From positions 1 through 8,916 of the forward strand of contig DQEK01000193.1 of the NCBI GenBank assembly GCA_003533545.1: 8,916 nucleotides of DNA, in the 5' to 3' direction. Source of the stretch: Acidobacteriota bacterium. GTDB taxonomy: Bacteria; Acidobacteriota; Vicinamibacteria; Vicinamibacterales; UBA8438. The notes under the pieces were generated by a model. It saw only the letters and a program-made list of their open reading frames with translations, was not told where the DNA came from and ran no database searches. Shown one piece after another: positions 1-7,011 of this stretch (position 1 is the first letter of the stretch; each line of letters starts with the position of its first letter). A program made the translations under genes and the position numbers.

Positions 1-341
1 TCGGACAGATAAGCTTCAAATGCCTCTTGGTCCTTTTCTGCTGCCTGACTGTCCCGTTTCGGCATCAGGCAGTCCTTAGCCCGTTGCACGATCACCACGC
101 GACGCGGCGCCATCATCGGAAACATGCGAGCCGCCTCAATCACTGCCCCCAATGTGACTTTGTCGTCTCCGCCATCGAATCGATCGACATTGAAGGGCCG
201 AAGTCCTTCTTCTATCAATTCCTCAAACGCGTTAGCCGTCTCCGCCATCTCGGTAGCGTCGTCGCCAACAATCAAATAAACGGGCGCTGGGTTACCCTGA
301 CTGAACTGCTCAAGTGCATCGCCCGGAGACATAGGGTGCAT
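1..341 (-). CDS. holA: DNA polymerase III delta subunit, N-terminal part (partial, runs off the window)
   Basis: Delta is the clamp-loader subunit that opens the beta sliding clamp during replication. Only the first 113 codons are present; the 3' end lies beyond base 1. Visible features are an N-terminal PVYLIVGDD strand typical of the delta AAA+-like fold, a FNVDRFDG segment, and EAARMFPMMAPRRVVIVQRA, which closely matches the conserved 'P-M-x-x-x-R-R-hydrophobic-V' stretch of HolA. The ATG at 341 gives MHPMSPGD; a second in-frame ATG at 332 gives MSPGD. Neither has a clear Shine-Dalgarno sequence: the upstream bases are T-rich (GATTTTTC). The gene starts 25 bases after the lptE stop, the order leuS-lptE-holA seen in many diderm bacteria, so it is probably co-transcribed. 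The family call is firm; the exact start is not. Confidence 0.9.
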   Translation of the reverse strand, partial: MHPMSPGDALEQFSQGNPAPVYLIVGDDATEMAETANAFEELIEEGLRPFNVDRFDGGDDKVTLGAVIEAARMFPMMAPRRVVIVQRAKDCLMPKRDSQAAEKDQEAFEAYLS

Positions 342-366
342 GAAAAATCTGTCTAATGCAGTAGGG

Positions 367-918
367 TCAGAACGCTTCGAGTATCGAACTAACAACCGTC
401 GTCGCAAAGTCACGAGCGACACGTTCGACAGCGTTAGATTGCTGGCCGAAAAACGTACTTGCGTCAAGTTCCCCGCCGGTGCCAGACGCGACCTCGTACT
501 CGTCACTAAACGTCAGCTGCTGGCCGACCAGTATTTCGCCCGTCGTAAGATCACGGAACTCGATGGCAGCCTGGAGCGTGAAAATGTAACGGGACGCCTG
601 CTGCTGCGCGGTGAACGTCGCCGGTGTAATCGAGATATTGTTGATGGTCCCAGCGAGCACCGCATCAACGCCCGTGTCAGTGGCAATTACTCGATACGAA
701 CCACGGCCGATGAACTCAGTGCGGACTTCCTGCGTCAATGCTTGTTCAATTTCGAAGATCGTCGTGGTGTTCTCAAACATCGGCACGCCGATCGTCTGAA
801 TGTAATCCGGTAGAAACGCCCCCCGGCCCGCCAGTGTGTAACCACAACCACAGTTAACCAGAATAGCGACTGCAACACATGCGAAACCAAGCGGTCCGGT
901 CTGCTGTCGATTGTTCAT
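367..918 (-). CDS. lptE: LptE-family lipopolysaccharide assembly lipoprotein
   Basis: LptE is an outer-membrane lipoprotein that plugs and supports the LptD channel, which inserts lipopolysaccharide into the outer leaflet. The protein has 183 residues, near the family size. A short basic N-terminus (MNNRQQ) and a hydrophobic stretch (about 9-22) lead to two cysteines, C23 and C25, followed by GYTLAGRG, the usual GCGY-x-L-x-G entry of LptE. Further on, TIGVPMFENTT and an EIEQALTQEVRTEF helix fit the family. The ATG at 918 was chosen because GGAG sits eight bases upstream (927-930) and the signal peptide starts there. The longer frame begins at a GTG at 951 overlapping the leuS stop, and would add 11 polar residues before the signal. 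The lipobox is atypical: C23 follows Asn, and C25 lacks a hydrophobic residue at -3. holA follows directly downstream. Confidence 0.85.
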   Translation of the reverse strand: MNNRQQTGPLGFACVAVAILVNCGCGYTLAGRGAFLPDYIQTIGVPMFENTTTIFEIEQALTQEVRTEFIGRGSYRVIATDTGVDAVLAGTINNISITPATFTAQQQASRYIFTLQAAIEFRDLTTGEILVGQQLTFSDEYEVASGTGGELDASTFFGQQSNAVERVARDFATTVVSSILEAF

Positions 919-926
919 CACTCGGG

Positions 927-930
927 CTCC
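927..930 (-). promoter_or_regulatory. Ribosome binding site that decides the lptE start
   Basis: GGAG on the minus strand lies eight bases before the ATG at 918. It lies inside the longer frame that would begin at the GTG at 951, and the signal peptide begins at this ATG, so I prefer the shorter start. Confidence 0.6.
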
Positions 931-947
931 GTCCTCGCTGTTCGGCG

Positions 948-3506
948 TCACGCCGTTACGACATTGACTAGTTTCCGCTTGACGACCACGACGCGGACGA
1001 TTTCTTTCCCCTTCGTGTGCAGCTGCACACTGGGTTCAGCCAACGCCGTGGCACGAAGGTCCTCATCAGAAACGTCAGAGGCTACCGGCAACCGCGCACG
1101 CAACTTTCCGTTGACCTGAACCGGCACGACAAGAGCATCATCCTTCGCCACGATCGGGTCGCACTCCGGCCAATCAGCGGTAATCACGCCACCTGGGTGC
1201 CCCAGCTGCTCCCAGAGTTCCTCGCTTAGATGCGGCGTGAACGGTGCAAGCATCAAAACCAGCGTGTCGACCGCCTCGGCGAGCACAGCCCGAGTTTGAA
1301 CCGCTACCACCGTGCCGAATTCTTCTGCACGATTCACGGAACGAGGCGCAAGATTATGCTGGTCACAAAACAGATACAGCTCGTTCACCAACTCCATAAG
1401 CGCCGACACGGCAGTATTGAGGTGCACTCGAGGATCGAGATCCGCCGAAACTCGGCGAATCGACTGATGCGTCTTCCGTCGCAGGGCACGGTGATCATCA
1501 TCCAACCGCAACGTCGCCAAATCAGGCCGAGATACCTGGTCCACCACCGGACATACCGCCGTCACTAGCCGCCAAACCCGCGTAAGGAAACGATAACTCC
1601 CTTCCAACCCAGCGTCAGTCCATTCGAGTTCCTTCTCAGGCGGGGCCACGAAAGTTTCATAGAGACGAAGCGCGTCAGCGCCGTACCTACCAATCATCTC
1701 GTCAGGGTCAACGACATTCCCTTTCGATTTCGACATCACCGCGCCATCCCGCAACACCATCCCCTGCGTCAACAGACGCGTGAAGGGCTCGTCGTGACTT
1801 ATCTGTCCGAGATCCTTGAAGACCTTGCAGAAAAACCGAGAGTAAATCAGGTGGAGAATAGCGTGCTCTACCCCACCAATATAGAAATCTACCGGCGTCC
1901 AGTAATCGACCCGATCCGGGTCGAACGGCTGAGTTTCGTTGTCAGCATCGCAGTAGCGATAAAAATACCAAGACGAGTCAACAAACGTGTCCATGGTGTC
2001 GGTCTCCCGACGAGCGGGGCCCTGGCACGAAGGACAGGAGGTGTTGACAAACTCCGGAATTTGGGCGAGCGGAGAATCGCCGCGCCCCGTGAACTCGTCG
2101 ACCGCGGGCAACTCGACGGGCAGGTCCTCATACGGCACCGGCTGCTGCCCGCAGGTATCACAATGGATGATGGGAATGGGGGTGCCCCAGTAACGCTGTC
2201 GCGAGATACCCCAGTCCTTGAGCCGGAACTGCACTTCCGGCCTACCTACGCCCTTAGACTCTGCGGCCAGAGCCATGAATGCTGCGGCCCCCTCGGTCGA
2301 ACGCCCCGTGAATTCACCCGAGTTGACCAGCCGACCAGGTCCGGCATAGGCCTCTTCCATCGAAGCACCATCAAGGGGAATCATTTCCACACCCGTCTCG
2401 GGTTGGATAACCACCTCCACTGGCAACTGATACTTTCGTGCGAACTCAAAATCTCGTTGGTCGTGCGCCGGCACTGCCATGACCGCACCCGTGCCATATT
2501 CGGCGAGCACAAAATTTGCGATCCAGACCGGGACAGACTGACCGGTGAACGGGTTGATCGCCGTACGTCCCGTATCGAAGCCTTCCTTCTCAACCGCACC
2601 CGTGAGCCGGTCAGTACGATCCTGAGAACGAAACTGCTGAACTCGTTTGAGAAACGCTGCCGCGTCCGACGCTTCATCGGCGAAACGGTCGACCAGTGGA
2701 TGCTCAGGCGCGAGCATCACGAACGTCGCCCCACAGATGGTATCGATCCGAGTCGTGAACACTTCAATGTCGATCGACTCAGCCCCCTCGTCTCCCACAT
2801 CGACCGAAAACCTGACCCTCGCCCCCTCAGAGCGTCCGATCCAGTTACGCTGCATCGTGAGAACTTTATCGGGCCACTCGTCCAGCCCGCCGATCCCGTC
2901 TAGTAGGGCATCCGCGTACTGGGTGATCCGCAAGAACCATTGTTCAAGGTCTCTCGGCTCCACGACCGAACCACATCGCCAGCAACCGCCCTCAACAACC
3001 TGCTCGTTGGCAAGCACCGTCGAACACCCTGGACACCAGTTGACGGTCGAACGACGTCGATAAGCGATGTCCCGCTCGAACATCTTCAAAAAAAGCCATT
3101 GGTTCCACTTGTAGTAACTCGCGTCACAAGTTGCCAACTCCCGGTCCCAGGCATAGCTAATGCCCAAACGCTGTAGTTGACCCTTCATGTGAGCGATGTT
3201 CTCTCGGGTCCAAATCTCGGGATGAGACTTGTGTTTGATGGCGGCGTTCTCAGCCGGCAAGCCGAACGCGTCCCATCCAAACGGATGCAACACGTTGAAG
3301 CCACGCATCCGTTTCATTCGAGCAATAACATCGCCGATCATGTAATTCCTCACGTGTCCCACGTGGGCATGACCGGACGGATACGCGAACATAACGAGGC
3401 AGTAATACTTCGGCCGACCGGGCTCCTCGCGCACCTCGAAGACGCGTTGGTCAGTCCAGCGTCGTTGCCACTTCTGCTCGATGAACTTCGGGTTGTAGTC
3501 GGACAC
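948..3506 (-). CDS. leuS: Leucyl-tRNA synthetase
   Basis: This cytoplasmic class I synthetase charges tRNA-Leu with leucine and hydrolyses mischarged products. At 852 residues it is full length. The HIGH signature is HVGH (48-51), followed by the GWDAFGLPAENAA block. A zinc-knuckle cysteine set lies at C158, C161, C175 and C178, with a second set at C449/C452 and C491/C494. The CP1 editing domain shows the threonine-rich site TTRIDT (251-256) and VPAHDQRDFEF, in which D352 matches the aspartate that recognises the amino group of the misacylated residue. The KMSKS loop is VMSKS (590-594); it follows closely on LTQGMVLRDG, so the leucine-specific insertion found in E. coli LeuRS is missing. The C-terminus has VQVNGKLR. 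The start is a GTG giving MSDYNPKFIEQKWQ; an in-frame stop lies shortly upstream and no other start fits. No strong Shine-Dalgarno sequence is visible. It has its own likely promoter and ends against lptE. Confidence 0.98.
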   Translation of the reverse strand: MSDYNPKFIEQKWQRRWTDQRVFEVREEPGRPKYYCLVMFAYPSGHAHVGHVRNYMIGDVIARMKRMRGFNVLHPFGWDAFGLPAENAAIKHKSHPEIWTRENIAHMKGQLQRLGISYAWDRELATCDASYYKWNQWLFLKMFERDIAYRRRSTVNWCPGCSTVLANEQVVEGGCWRCGSVVEPRDLEQWFLRITQYADALLDGIGGLDEWPDKVLTMQRNWIGRSEGARVRFSVDVGDEGAESIDIEVFTTRIDTICGATFVMLAPEHPLVDRFADEASDAAAFLKRVQQFRSQDRTDRLTGAVEKEGFDTGRTAINPFTGQSVPVWIANFVLAEYGTGAVMAVPAHDQRDFEFARKYQLPVEVVIQPETGVEMIPLDGASMEEAYAGPGRLVNSGEFTGRSTEGAAAFMALAAESKGVGRPEVQFRLKDWGISRQRYWGTPIPIIHCDTCGQQPVPYEDLPVELPAVDEFTGRGDSPLAQIPEFVNTSCPSCQGPARRETDTMDTFVDSSWYFYRYCDADNETQPFDPDRVDYWTPVDFYIGGVEHAILHLIYSRFFCKVFKDLGQISHDEPFTRLLTQGMVLRDGAVMSKSKGNVVDPDEMIGRYGADALRLYETFVAPPEKELEWTDAGLEGSYRFLTRVWRLVTAVCPVVDQVSRPDLATLRLDDDHRALRRKTHQSIRRVSADLDPRVHLNTAVSALMELVNELYLFCDQHNLAPRSVNRAEEFGTVVAVQTRAVLAEAVDTLVLMLAPFTPHLSEELWEQLGHPGGVITADWPECDPIVAKDDALVVPVQVNGKLRARLPVASDVSDEDLRATALAEPSVQLHTKGKEIVRVVVVKRKLVNVVTA

Positions 3507-3554
3507 GATGCTTGCTGCCGGCTGTCAGAGAAAAACGGGAGGGCGACGGGGTCG

Positions 3555-3581
3555 ATTATACCAGTCGTCCGTATTTAGCAA
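3555..3581 (-). promoter_or_regulatory. Probable sigma-70-type promoter for leuS-lptE-holA
   Basis: In the 96-base gap between the hydrolase gene and leuS, the minus strand carries a perfect TATAAT at 3555-3560, preceded directly by TGG at 3561-3563, giving an extended -10 (TGnTATAAT). A partial -35, TTGCTA, lies at 3576-3581 with a 15-base spacer, shorter than ideal; an extended -10 can compensate for a poor -35. Transcription would start near 3548, leaving a leader of about 40 bases. That is too short for a T-box or attenuator, and none is seen. No convincing terminator hairpin precedes the box, so read-through from upstream genes is also possible. Confidence 0.6.
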
Positions 3582-3602
3582 CCGGAAGGGATTCGCTGGC
3601 GG

Positions 3603-4628
3603 TTAACCGAACACCATCGGCCACTGTGGCTCAAGCGCTCGCTGCACTGCCGGAATCACACGACTGGCACGATCGGTATCCCCGACGATCTCAGAACCGA
3701 ACACCGGCGTTCCCCGAGCGAACTGTTTCACAGTCAACGACAAGCACTCCTCAAGTACAGTCAGGTCGTAACCACCTTCGGTGACGGCGGCGAGTCGCCC
3801 CTCACAGCAGGTGTCCGCGAGCTGCTGGACATGCGCGGTCATGGTCGCATACCCGGCGGTCGACAGCTTCATCCCGCCCAACGGATCCTCCGCGTGCGCA
3901 TCATAGCCAGCCGACAGGAGAATCAGGTGAGGACCAAAGGCTCGTACCACCGGTATAACAACCTCTCGCATTGCAAGATCGTAGTCCGCGTCGCCGGCAC
4001 CAGCCTCAAGGGGAACGTTCAGGGTGAACCCGGTCCCCACGCCACGGCCCGTATCGGTCACCGATCCCGTCCCTGGATAGAAAGGGAATTGGTGTAGCGA
4101 GGCGTAGAGGACACCGGGGTCGTCATAGAACATCCACTGGGTACCGTTACCATGATGCACGTCGTAATCAATCACCGCGACACGTTCGCAACCCGCCGCG
4201 CGGGCAGCGGCAGCCGCTACGGCAACGCTGTTGAAGAGGCAAAATCCCATCGCACGGTCCCGTTCTGCGTGATGACCAGGAGGTCGGACGAACGCCATAG
4301 CCGCCCCTCCTCGACCAAGGCTGTGCTCGACCGTACCGACCGCGGCTCCGGCTGCGTGAAGCGCAATGTCGTAGGAATCAGCAGAAGTGTACGTGTCAGC
4401 GTCCAGGCGAAATCGCCTTCCCGCGGTCTCAGCAATCTGGTCGATGTAGTCTCCGCTGTGCACCCGCGCGAGTTCCTCCCGTGTCGCGCGCCGTGGCGAT
4501 TCGACCGCACCCCCTGTCTCACGCCACTTTCGGCTCACCTCCGACATTACTTGCCCACGCGCCGCCTGCTCCGGATGCCCGTTAGGCGTCTCGTGCTCAA
4601 TGAATCGATCGCTACTAAAGAGAATCAT
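3603..4628 (-). CDS. Histone deacetylase superfamily hydrolase (class II-like)
   Basis: This is a zinc-dependent arginase/deacetylase-fold enzyme that removes acetyl groups from lysine side chains, polyamines or other small amines; the substrate cannot be read from the sequence. Its 341 residues form a single catalytic domain. The active-site residues are all visible: the tandem histidines in RPPGHHAER (H119, H120), zinc ligands D156 and H158 in DYDVHHGNGTQ and D243 in LSAGYDAHAEDP, and the transition-state tyrosine Y287 in TEGGYD. The enzyme is therefore predicted to be active. It resembles the bacterial class II HDAC-like and acetylpolyamine amidohydrolase branch more than AcuC, but that is a judgement from motifs. 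There is no signal peptide. The ATG overlaps the stop of the acyltransferase gene (ATGA), with GGGAG seven bases upstream (4636-4640), so translation is probably coupled. leuS follows after 96 bases from its own likely promoter. Confidence 0.95.
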   Translation of the reverse strand: MILFSSDRFIEHETPNGHPEQAARGQVMSEVSRKWRETGGAVESPRRATREELARVHSGDYIDQIAETAGRRFRLDADTYTSADSYDIALHAAGAAVGTVEHSLGRGGAAMAFVRPPGHHAERDRAMGFCLFNSVAVAAAAARAAGCERVAVIDYDVHHGNGTQWMFYDDPGVLYASLHQFPFYPGTGSVTDTGRGVGTGFTLNVPLEAGAGDADYDLAMREVVIPVVRAFGPHLILLSAGYDAHAEDPLGGMKLSTAGYATMTAHVQQLADTCCEGRLAAVTEGGYDLTVLEECLSLTVKQFARGTPVFGSEIVGDTDRASRVIPAVQRALEPQWPMVFG

Positions 4629-5302
4629 GCCGGATCTCCCAACAAGACCGAGGCACGCGACGACAGCTCCCCGAGCACGCGTTCAAGCTCGGCCCGATGC
4701 CCTTCGAGGGCTCCGTCACTGGACGTGTCTAGGACCTCGAACGGTTCGCCGATCACCACCGCTGCCCGGCTGAACGGCTTGGGCAGCTGTGTACGGTCCC
4801 AGCTGCTCGTCGACCAGTGCCCATCCGCCTCGATATGAAATGGAAGAATCGGATTACCCGTCGCCCCGGCGAGCCAGACGGCACCCGGCTGCACCCTTCT
4901 CGCCGGCCCCCTGGGGCCATCTACCGTGAATGCTGCCGGTCGACCCGCAGCGACATCTCGCTTCAACTGCACGAGCGCTCGACGCGCGCCGTGAGAGGTC
5001 GAGCCCCGAGCCGTCCCATAACCGAAACGACGGACAATCCGTGCGATCCACTCACCATCGAAATTCTGGCTCGTCATGACTACGATGCCACGGTCACGCC
5101 AGTAGTAGGTTGCCGTCAAGATCCGGCCGTGCCAAAACGCAAAGATGGGTTGGCGCCGCTGGGACACGATCGCATCGTAATGCTCCGTCCCTTCGACCTG
5201 CCAGCGCAATGTCCGACACAGCGCCCCAATCAGCGGCGCGCCGATGGAGGCAATCGCCACCGCCTGGGCAAGCTGCCAGCGAGTCAGTACCGTCTCCGTC
5301 AC
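4625..5302 (-). CDS. DUF374-type lysophospholipid acyltransferase family protein
   Basis: This family is related to the LpxL and PlsC acyltransferases and is expected to transfer an acyl chain to a lipid or lipid A-like acceptor at the inner face of the cytoplasmic membrane; the exact acceptor is unknown. The 225-residue length is normal for the family. A hydrophobic segment at about 11-30 could anchor the protein. FAFWHGR (55-60, H58 as likely catalytic histidine) is followed by a TSQNFDGEWIARI block (77-89, D82), ARGSTSHGARRAL (98-110), and the family hallmark VDGPRGPARRVQPGAVWLA (127-145). SWDRTQLPKPFSR (167-179) matches the C-terminal signature. The start is a GTG at 5302, 27 bases after the ETF-QO stop, with a weak AGGGA 11 bases upstream. 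The gene's stop overlaps the deacetylase-like gene by four bases. Its neighbours fabF and lptE suggest an envelope-lipid role, which is inference. Confidence 0.9.
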   Translation of the reverse strand: MTETVLTRWQLAQAVAIASIGAPLIGALCRTLRWQVEGTEHYDAIVSQRRQPIFAFWHGRILTATYYWRDRGIVVMTSQNFDGEWIARIVRRFGYGTARGSTSHGARRALVQLKRDVAAGRPAAFTVDGPRGPARRVQPGAVWLAGATGNPILPFHIEADGHWSTSSWDRTQLPKPFSRAAVVIGEPFEVLDTSSDGALEGHRAELERVLGELSSRASVLLGDPA

Positions 5303-5329
5303 CTGAACACCCGTCCCTGCAGAACGTCG

Positions 5330-6994
5330 CTACATCCCTTCGTATTCCGGCCCTCCGCCGCCCTCGGGAGGCACCCAATCGATAATCTGGAAGGGGTCTA
5401 TAATGTCGCACGTCTTGCAATGCACACAGTTCGATGCATTAATCTGCAAGCGACTTCCAGTTTCAGTGCCGTCATCGACCATTTCGTAAACACTGGCTGG
5501 GCAGAAGCGTACACACGGGTTCCCATACTGCTCACGGCACGTTGTCCTGCAAACATCGGTATCCTGGACCAGCAGATGCACGGGCTGGTCTTCGTCGTGC
5601 CGCGTGCCAGAATAGTGCACGTTAGTGAGCTTGTCGAAAGTCAACTTTCGGTCCGGTTTCACCGCATCGCTAGCCTCAGCAGGGTCCACAGACCGGGTGC
5701 TATGGTACTGCCGCAATTCGACTAACCGCTCGTGGTCAGACCCGCTTTTTATCCTTCCTCGAGGCACTGCTCCACCCGTTAGCATCGACAACCCAGTAAA
5801 CGCCAGCCCGGCAAACAAACCAGTCTCGAACGCCTGATGCACGTTACGAACCGGGTAAAGTTCTCGTCGCACACTGCCCGCGCTGACCAATTTCTCAAAT
5901 TTCGACAGCACGGCCGCAGACACATCCCCGGCTCTCACCGCCTCGAATGCTGCATCAGCAGCATAGATTCCACTCTTCATTGCCAGGTGAATGCCCTTGA
6001 GCCGCATCGAATTGAGGAACCCGGCCGCGTCGCCGACAATAAGAGCACCATCGGCCTGACATCGTGGCATCGCGTACCAGCCGCCCTCAGGGAGCGCCTT
6101 CGCGCCATATCGCACCATTTCACCCCCAGCGAGCAGGGAAGACACAAGAGGGTGTTGCTTGAATCGCTGAAACGCCATGTGCGGATCGAACAGAGGGTCT
6201 CGATAGCCGAGACCCACCACAAATCCAACCGCCAAGCGCCCCTCCGGGAGCGCGTAAACAAACCCCCCACCGAACTCCTCAGTTCGGAGGGGATACCCCA
6301 TCGTGTGCATCACCGTCCCCGCAGTCACTCGGTCCGCAGGCACTTCCCAAAGCTCTTTGATCCCCAGAGCATACGTTTGAGGCGCCGGCCCCTCCAATCC
6401 GAGTTTACTTATTAAGGTCTTGGTGAGATTGCCACGCACGCCATCGGCAAAGACGGTCACCCGCGCCTTAATGTCGACACCCGGTTCAAAGGTTCCTTTT
6501 CGTTCACCACGTTTGTCGAGCCCGCGGTCGCCGGTCCGAACTCCAACCACCCGGTCGCCCTCATAGAGCACCTCGGTGCCAGCGAAACCGGTGAAAATGT
6601 CTACACCGGCCGATTCCGCCTGTTCCGACAGCCAACGCACGAATTTATTCAACGAAATGACATAGGCACCGCGGTTATTGAAGGGGGTCAGAAACGCCGG
6701 GATGGGAAACCGCAGCCGTTCGGTCAGGTAGTAGGTCTCATCGTGCCTGACCTGGGTCTCAACCGGAGCACCGCGGGTCTTCCAGTCGGGTAAGAGCTCG
6801 TCGAGACCCGATGTATCGAGAACCGCCCCAGATAACGCGTGAGAACCGGCTTGTCTCGACTTTTCAAGAACAGCCACAGACAAGGGCTGGCCGCCGTCGC
6901 GCTCGTGGCGCGTAGCAAGCCGGATAGCCGCGGACATCCCAGCGGGACCGCCACCGACAACAAGGACGTCGACATCCAGAGTTTCCCGCTCCAG
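5330..6994 (-). CDS. Electron transfer flavoprotein-ubiquinone oxidoreductase (ETF-QO), probable CTG start
   Basis: ETF-QO takes electrons from reduced ETF and passes them through FAD and a 4Fe-4S cluster to quinone at the membrane, linking acyl-CoA and amine dehydrogenases to respiration. From the CTG at 6994 it has 554 residues, the usual length. The FAD dinucleotide motif is VVGGGPAG (G14, G16, G19); a second FAD contact is IVGDAAGFLNSMRLKG. The cluster ligands are C498 (FCPASVYE), C523, C526 and C529 (CVHCKTCD); the first gap of 25 residues matches mitochondrial ETF-QO. The protein ends in the conserved PEGGGGPEYEGM. The ferredoxin-like domain is fused, unlike FixC plus FixX. In this frame there is a TGA at 7019-7021, and no ATG, GTG or TTG occurs until the ATG at 6937, which would cut off the FAD motif. 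The CTG gives LERETLDVDV, matching the family start M-E-R-E-x-M. The gene begins 17 bases after etfA. Confidence 0.93.
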   Translation of the reverse strand: MERETLDVDVLVVGGGPAGMSAAIRLATRHERDGGQPLSVAVLEKSRQAGSHALSGAVLDTSGLDELLPDWKTRGAPVETQVRHDETYYLTERLRFPIPAFLTPFNNRGAYVISLNKFVRWLSEQAESAGVDIFTGFAGTEVLYEGDRVVGVRTGDRGLDKRGERKGTFEPGVDIKARVTVFADGVRGNLTKTLISKLGLEGPAPQTYALGIKELWEVPADRVTAGTVMHTMGYPLRTEEFGGGFVYALPEGRLAVGFVVGLGYRDPLFDPHMAFQRFKQHPLVSSLLAGGEMVRYGAKALPEGGWYAMPRCQADGALIVGDAAGFLNSMRLKGIHLAMKSGIYAADAAFEAVRAGDVSAAVLSKFEKLVSAGSVRRELYPVRNVHQAFETGLFAGLAFTGLSMLTGGAVPRGRIKSGSDHERLVELRQYHSTRSVDPAEASDAVKPDRKLTFDKLTNVHYSGTRHDEDQPVHLLVQDTDVCRTTCREQYGNPCVRFCPASVYEMVDDGTETGSRLQINASNCVHCKTCDIIDPFQIIDWVPPEGGGGPEYEGM

Positions 6995-7002
6995 AATCGC
7001 CC

Positions 7003-7007
7003 CCTCC
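7003..7007 (-). promoter_or_regulatory. Strong ribosome binding site for ETF-QO
   Basis: A perfect GGAGG, continued by GGG, sits between the etfA stop (7012) and the ETF-QO start. It is eight bases from the CTG at 6994 and five from the in-frame ATT at 6997, both workable distances. It lies about 65 bases from the first ATG (6937), too far to serve it, so it supports a non-AUG start. Confidence 0.7.
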
Positions 7008-7011
7008 AGAG

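Noticed and set aside
1725..1740. VMSKS in place of KMSKS in LeuRS
   Set aside because: The catalytic second lysine (K593) is kept, and the first position is variable in bacterial LeuRS; Thermus, as I recall, also has VMSKS. Not unusual enough to report.
1..1810. 13-base inverted match: bases 1-13 (TCGGACAGATAAG) and the reverse complement at 1798-1810
   Set aside because: Both copies sit inside coding sequence (holA and leuS) and are explained by the encoded residues. A single chance match of this length is not evidence of a repeat or binding site.
1794..2903. Long plus-strand open frame of 369 codons opposite leuS
   Set aside because: It lies wholly antisense to the well-conserved leuS, its translation matches no recognisable family, and it is rich in Arg, His and Pro as expected from the reverse of a GC-rich gene. 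I treat it as a shadow.
3540..3555. Possible hairpin CGACCCCGTCG followed by a T-run in the leuS leader
   Set aside because: The stem has only four pairs and the T-run lies several bases away and downstream of the promoter box. It is too weak to call a terminator or attenuator.
4817..5725. Plus-strand open frame of 302 codons across the acyltransferase and ETF-QO
   Set aside because: It spans two firmly identified minus-strand genes and their junction, with no recognisable domains. It is a shadow frame.
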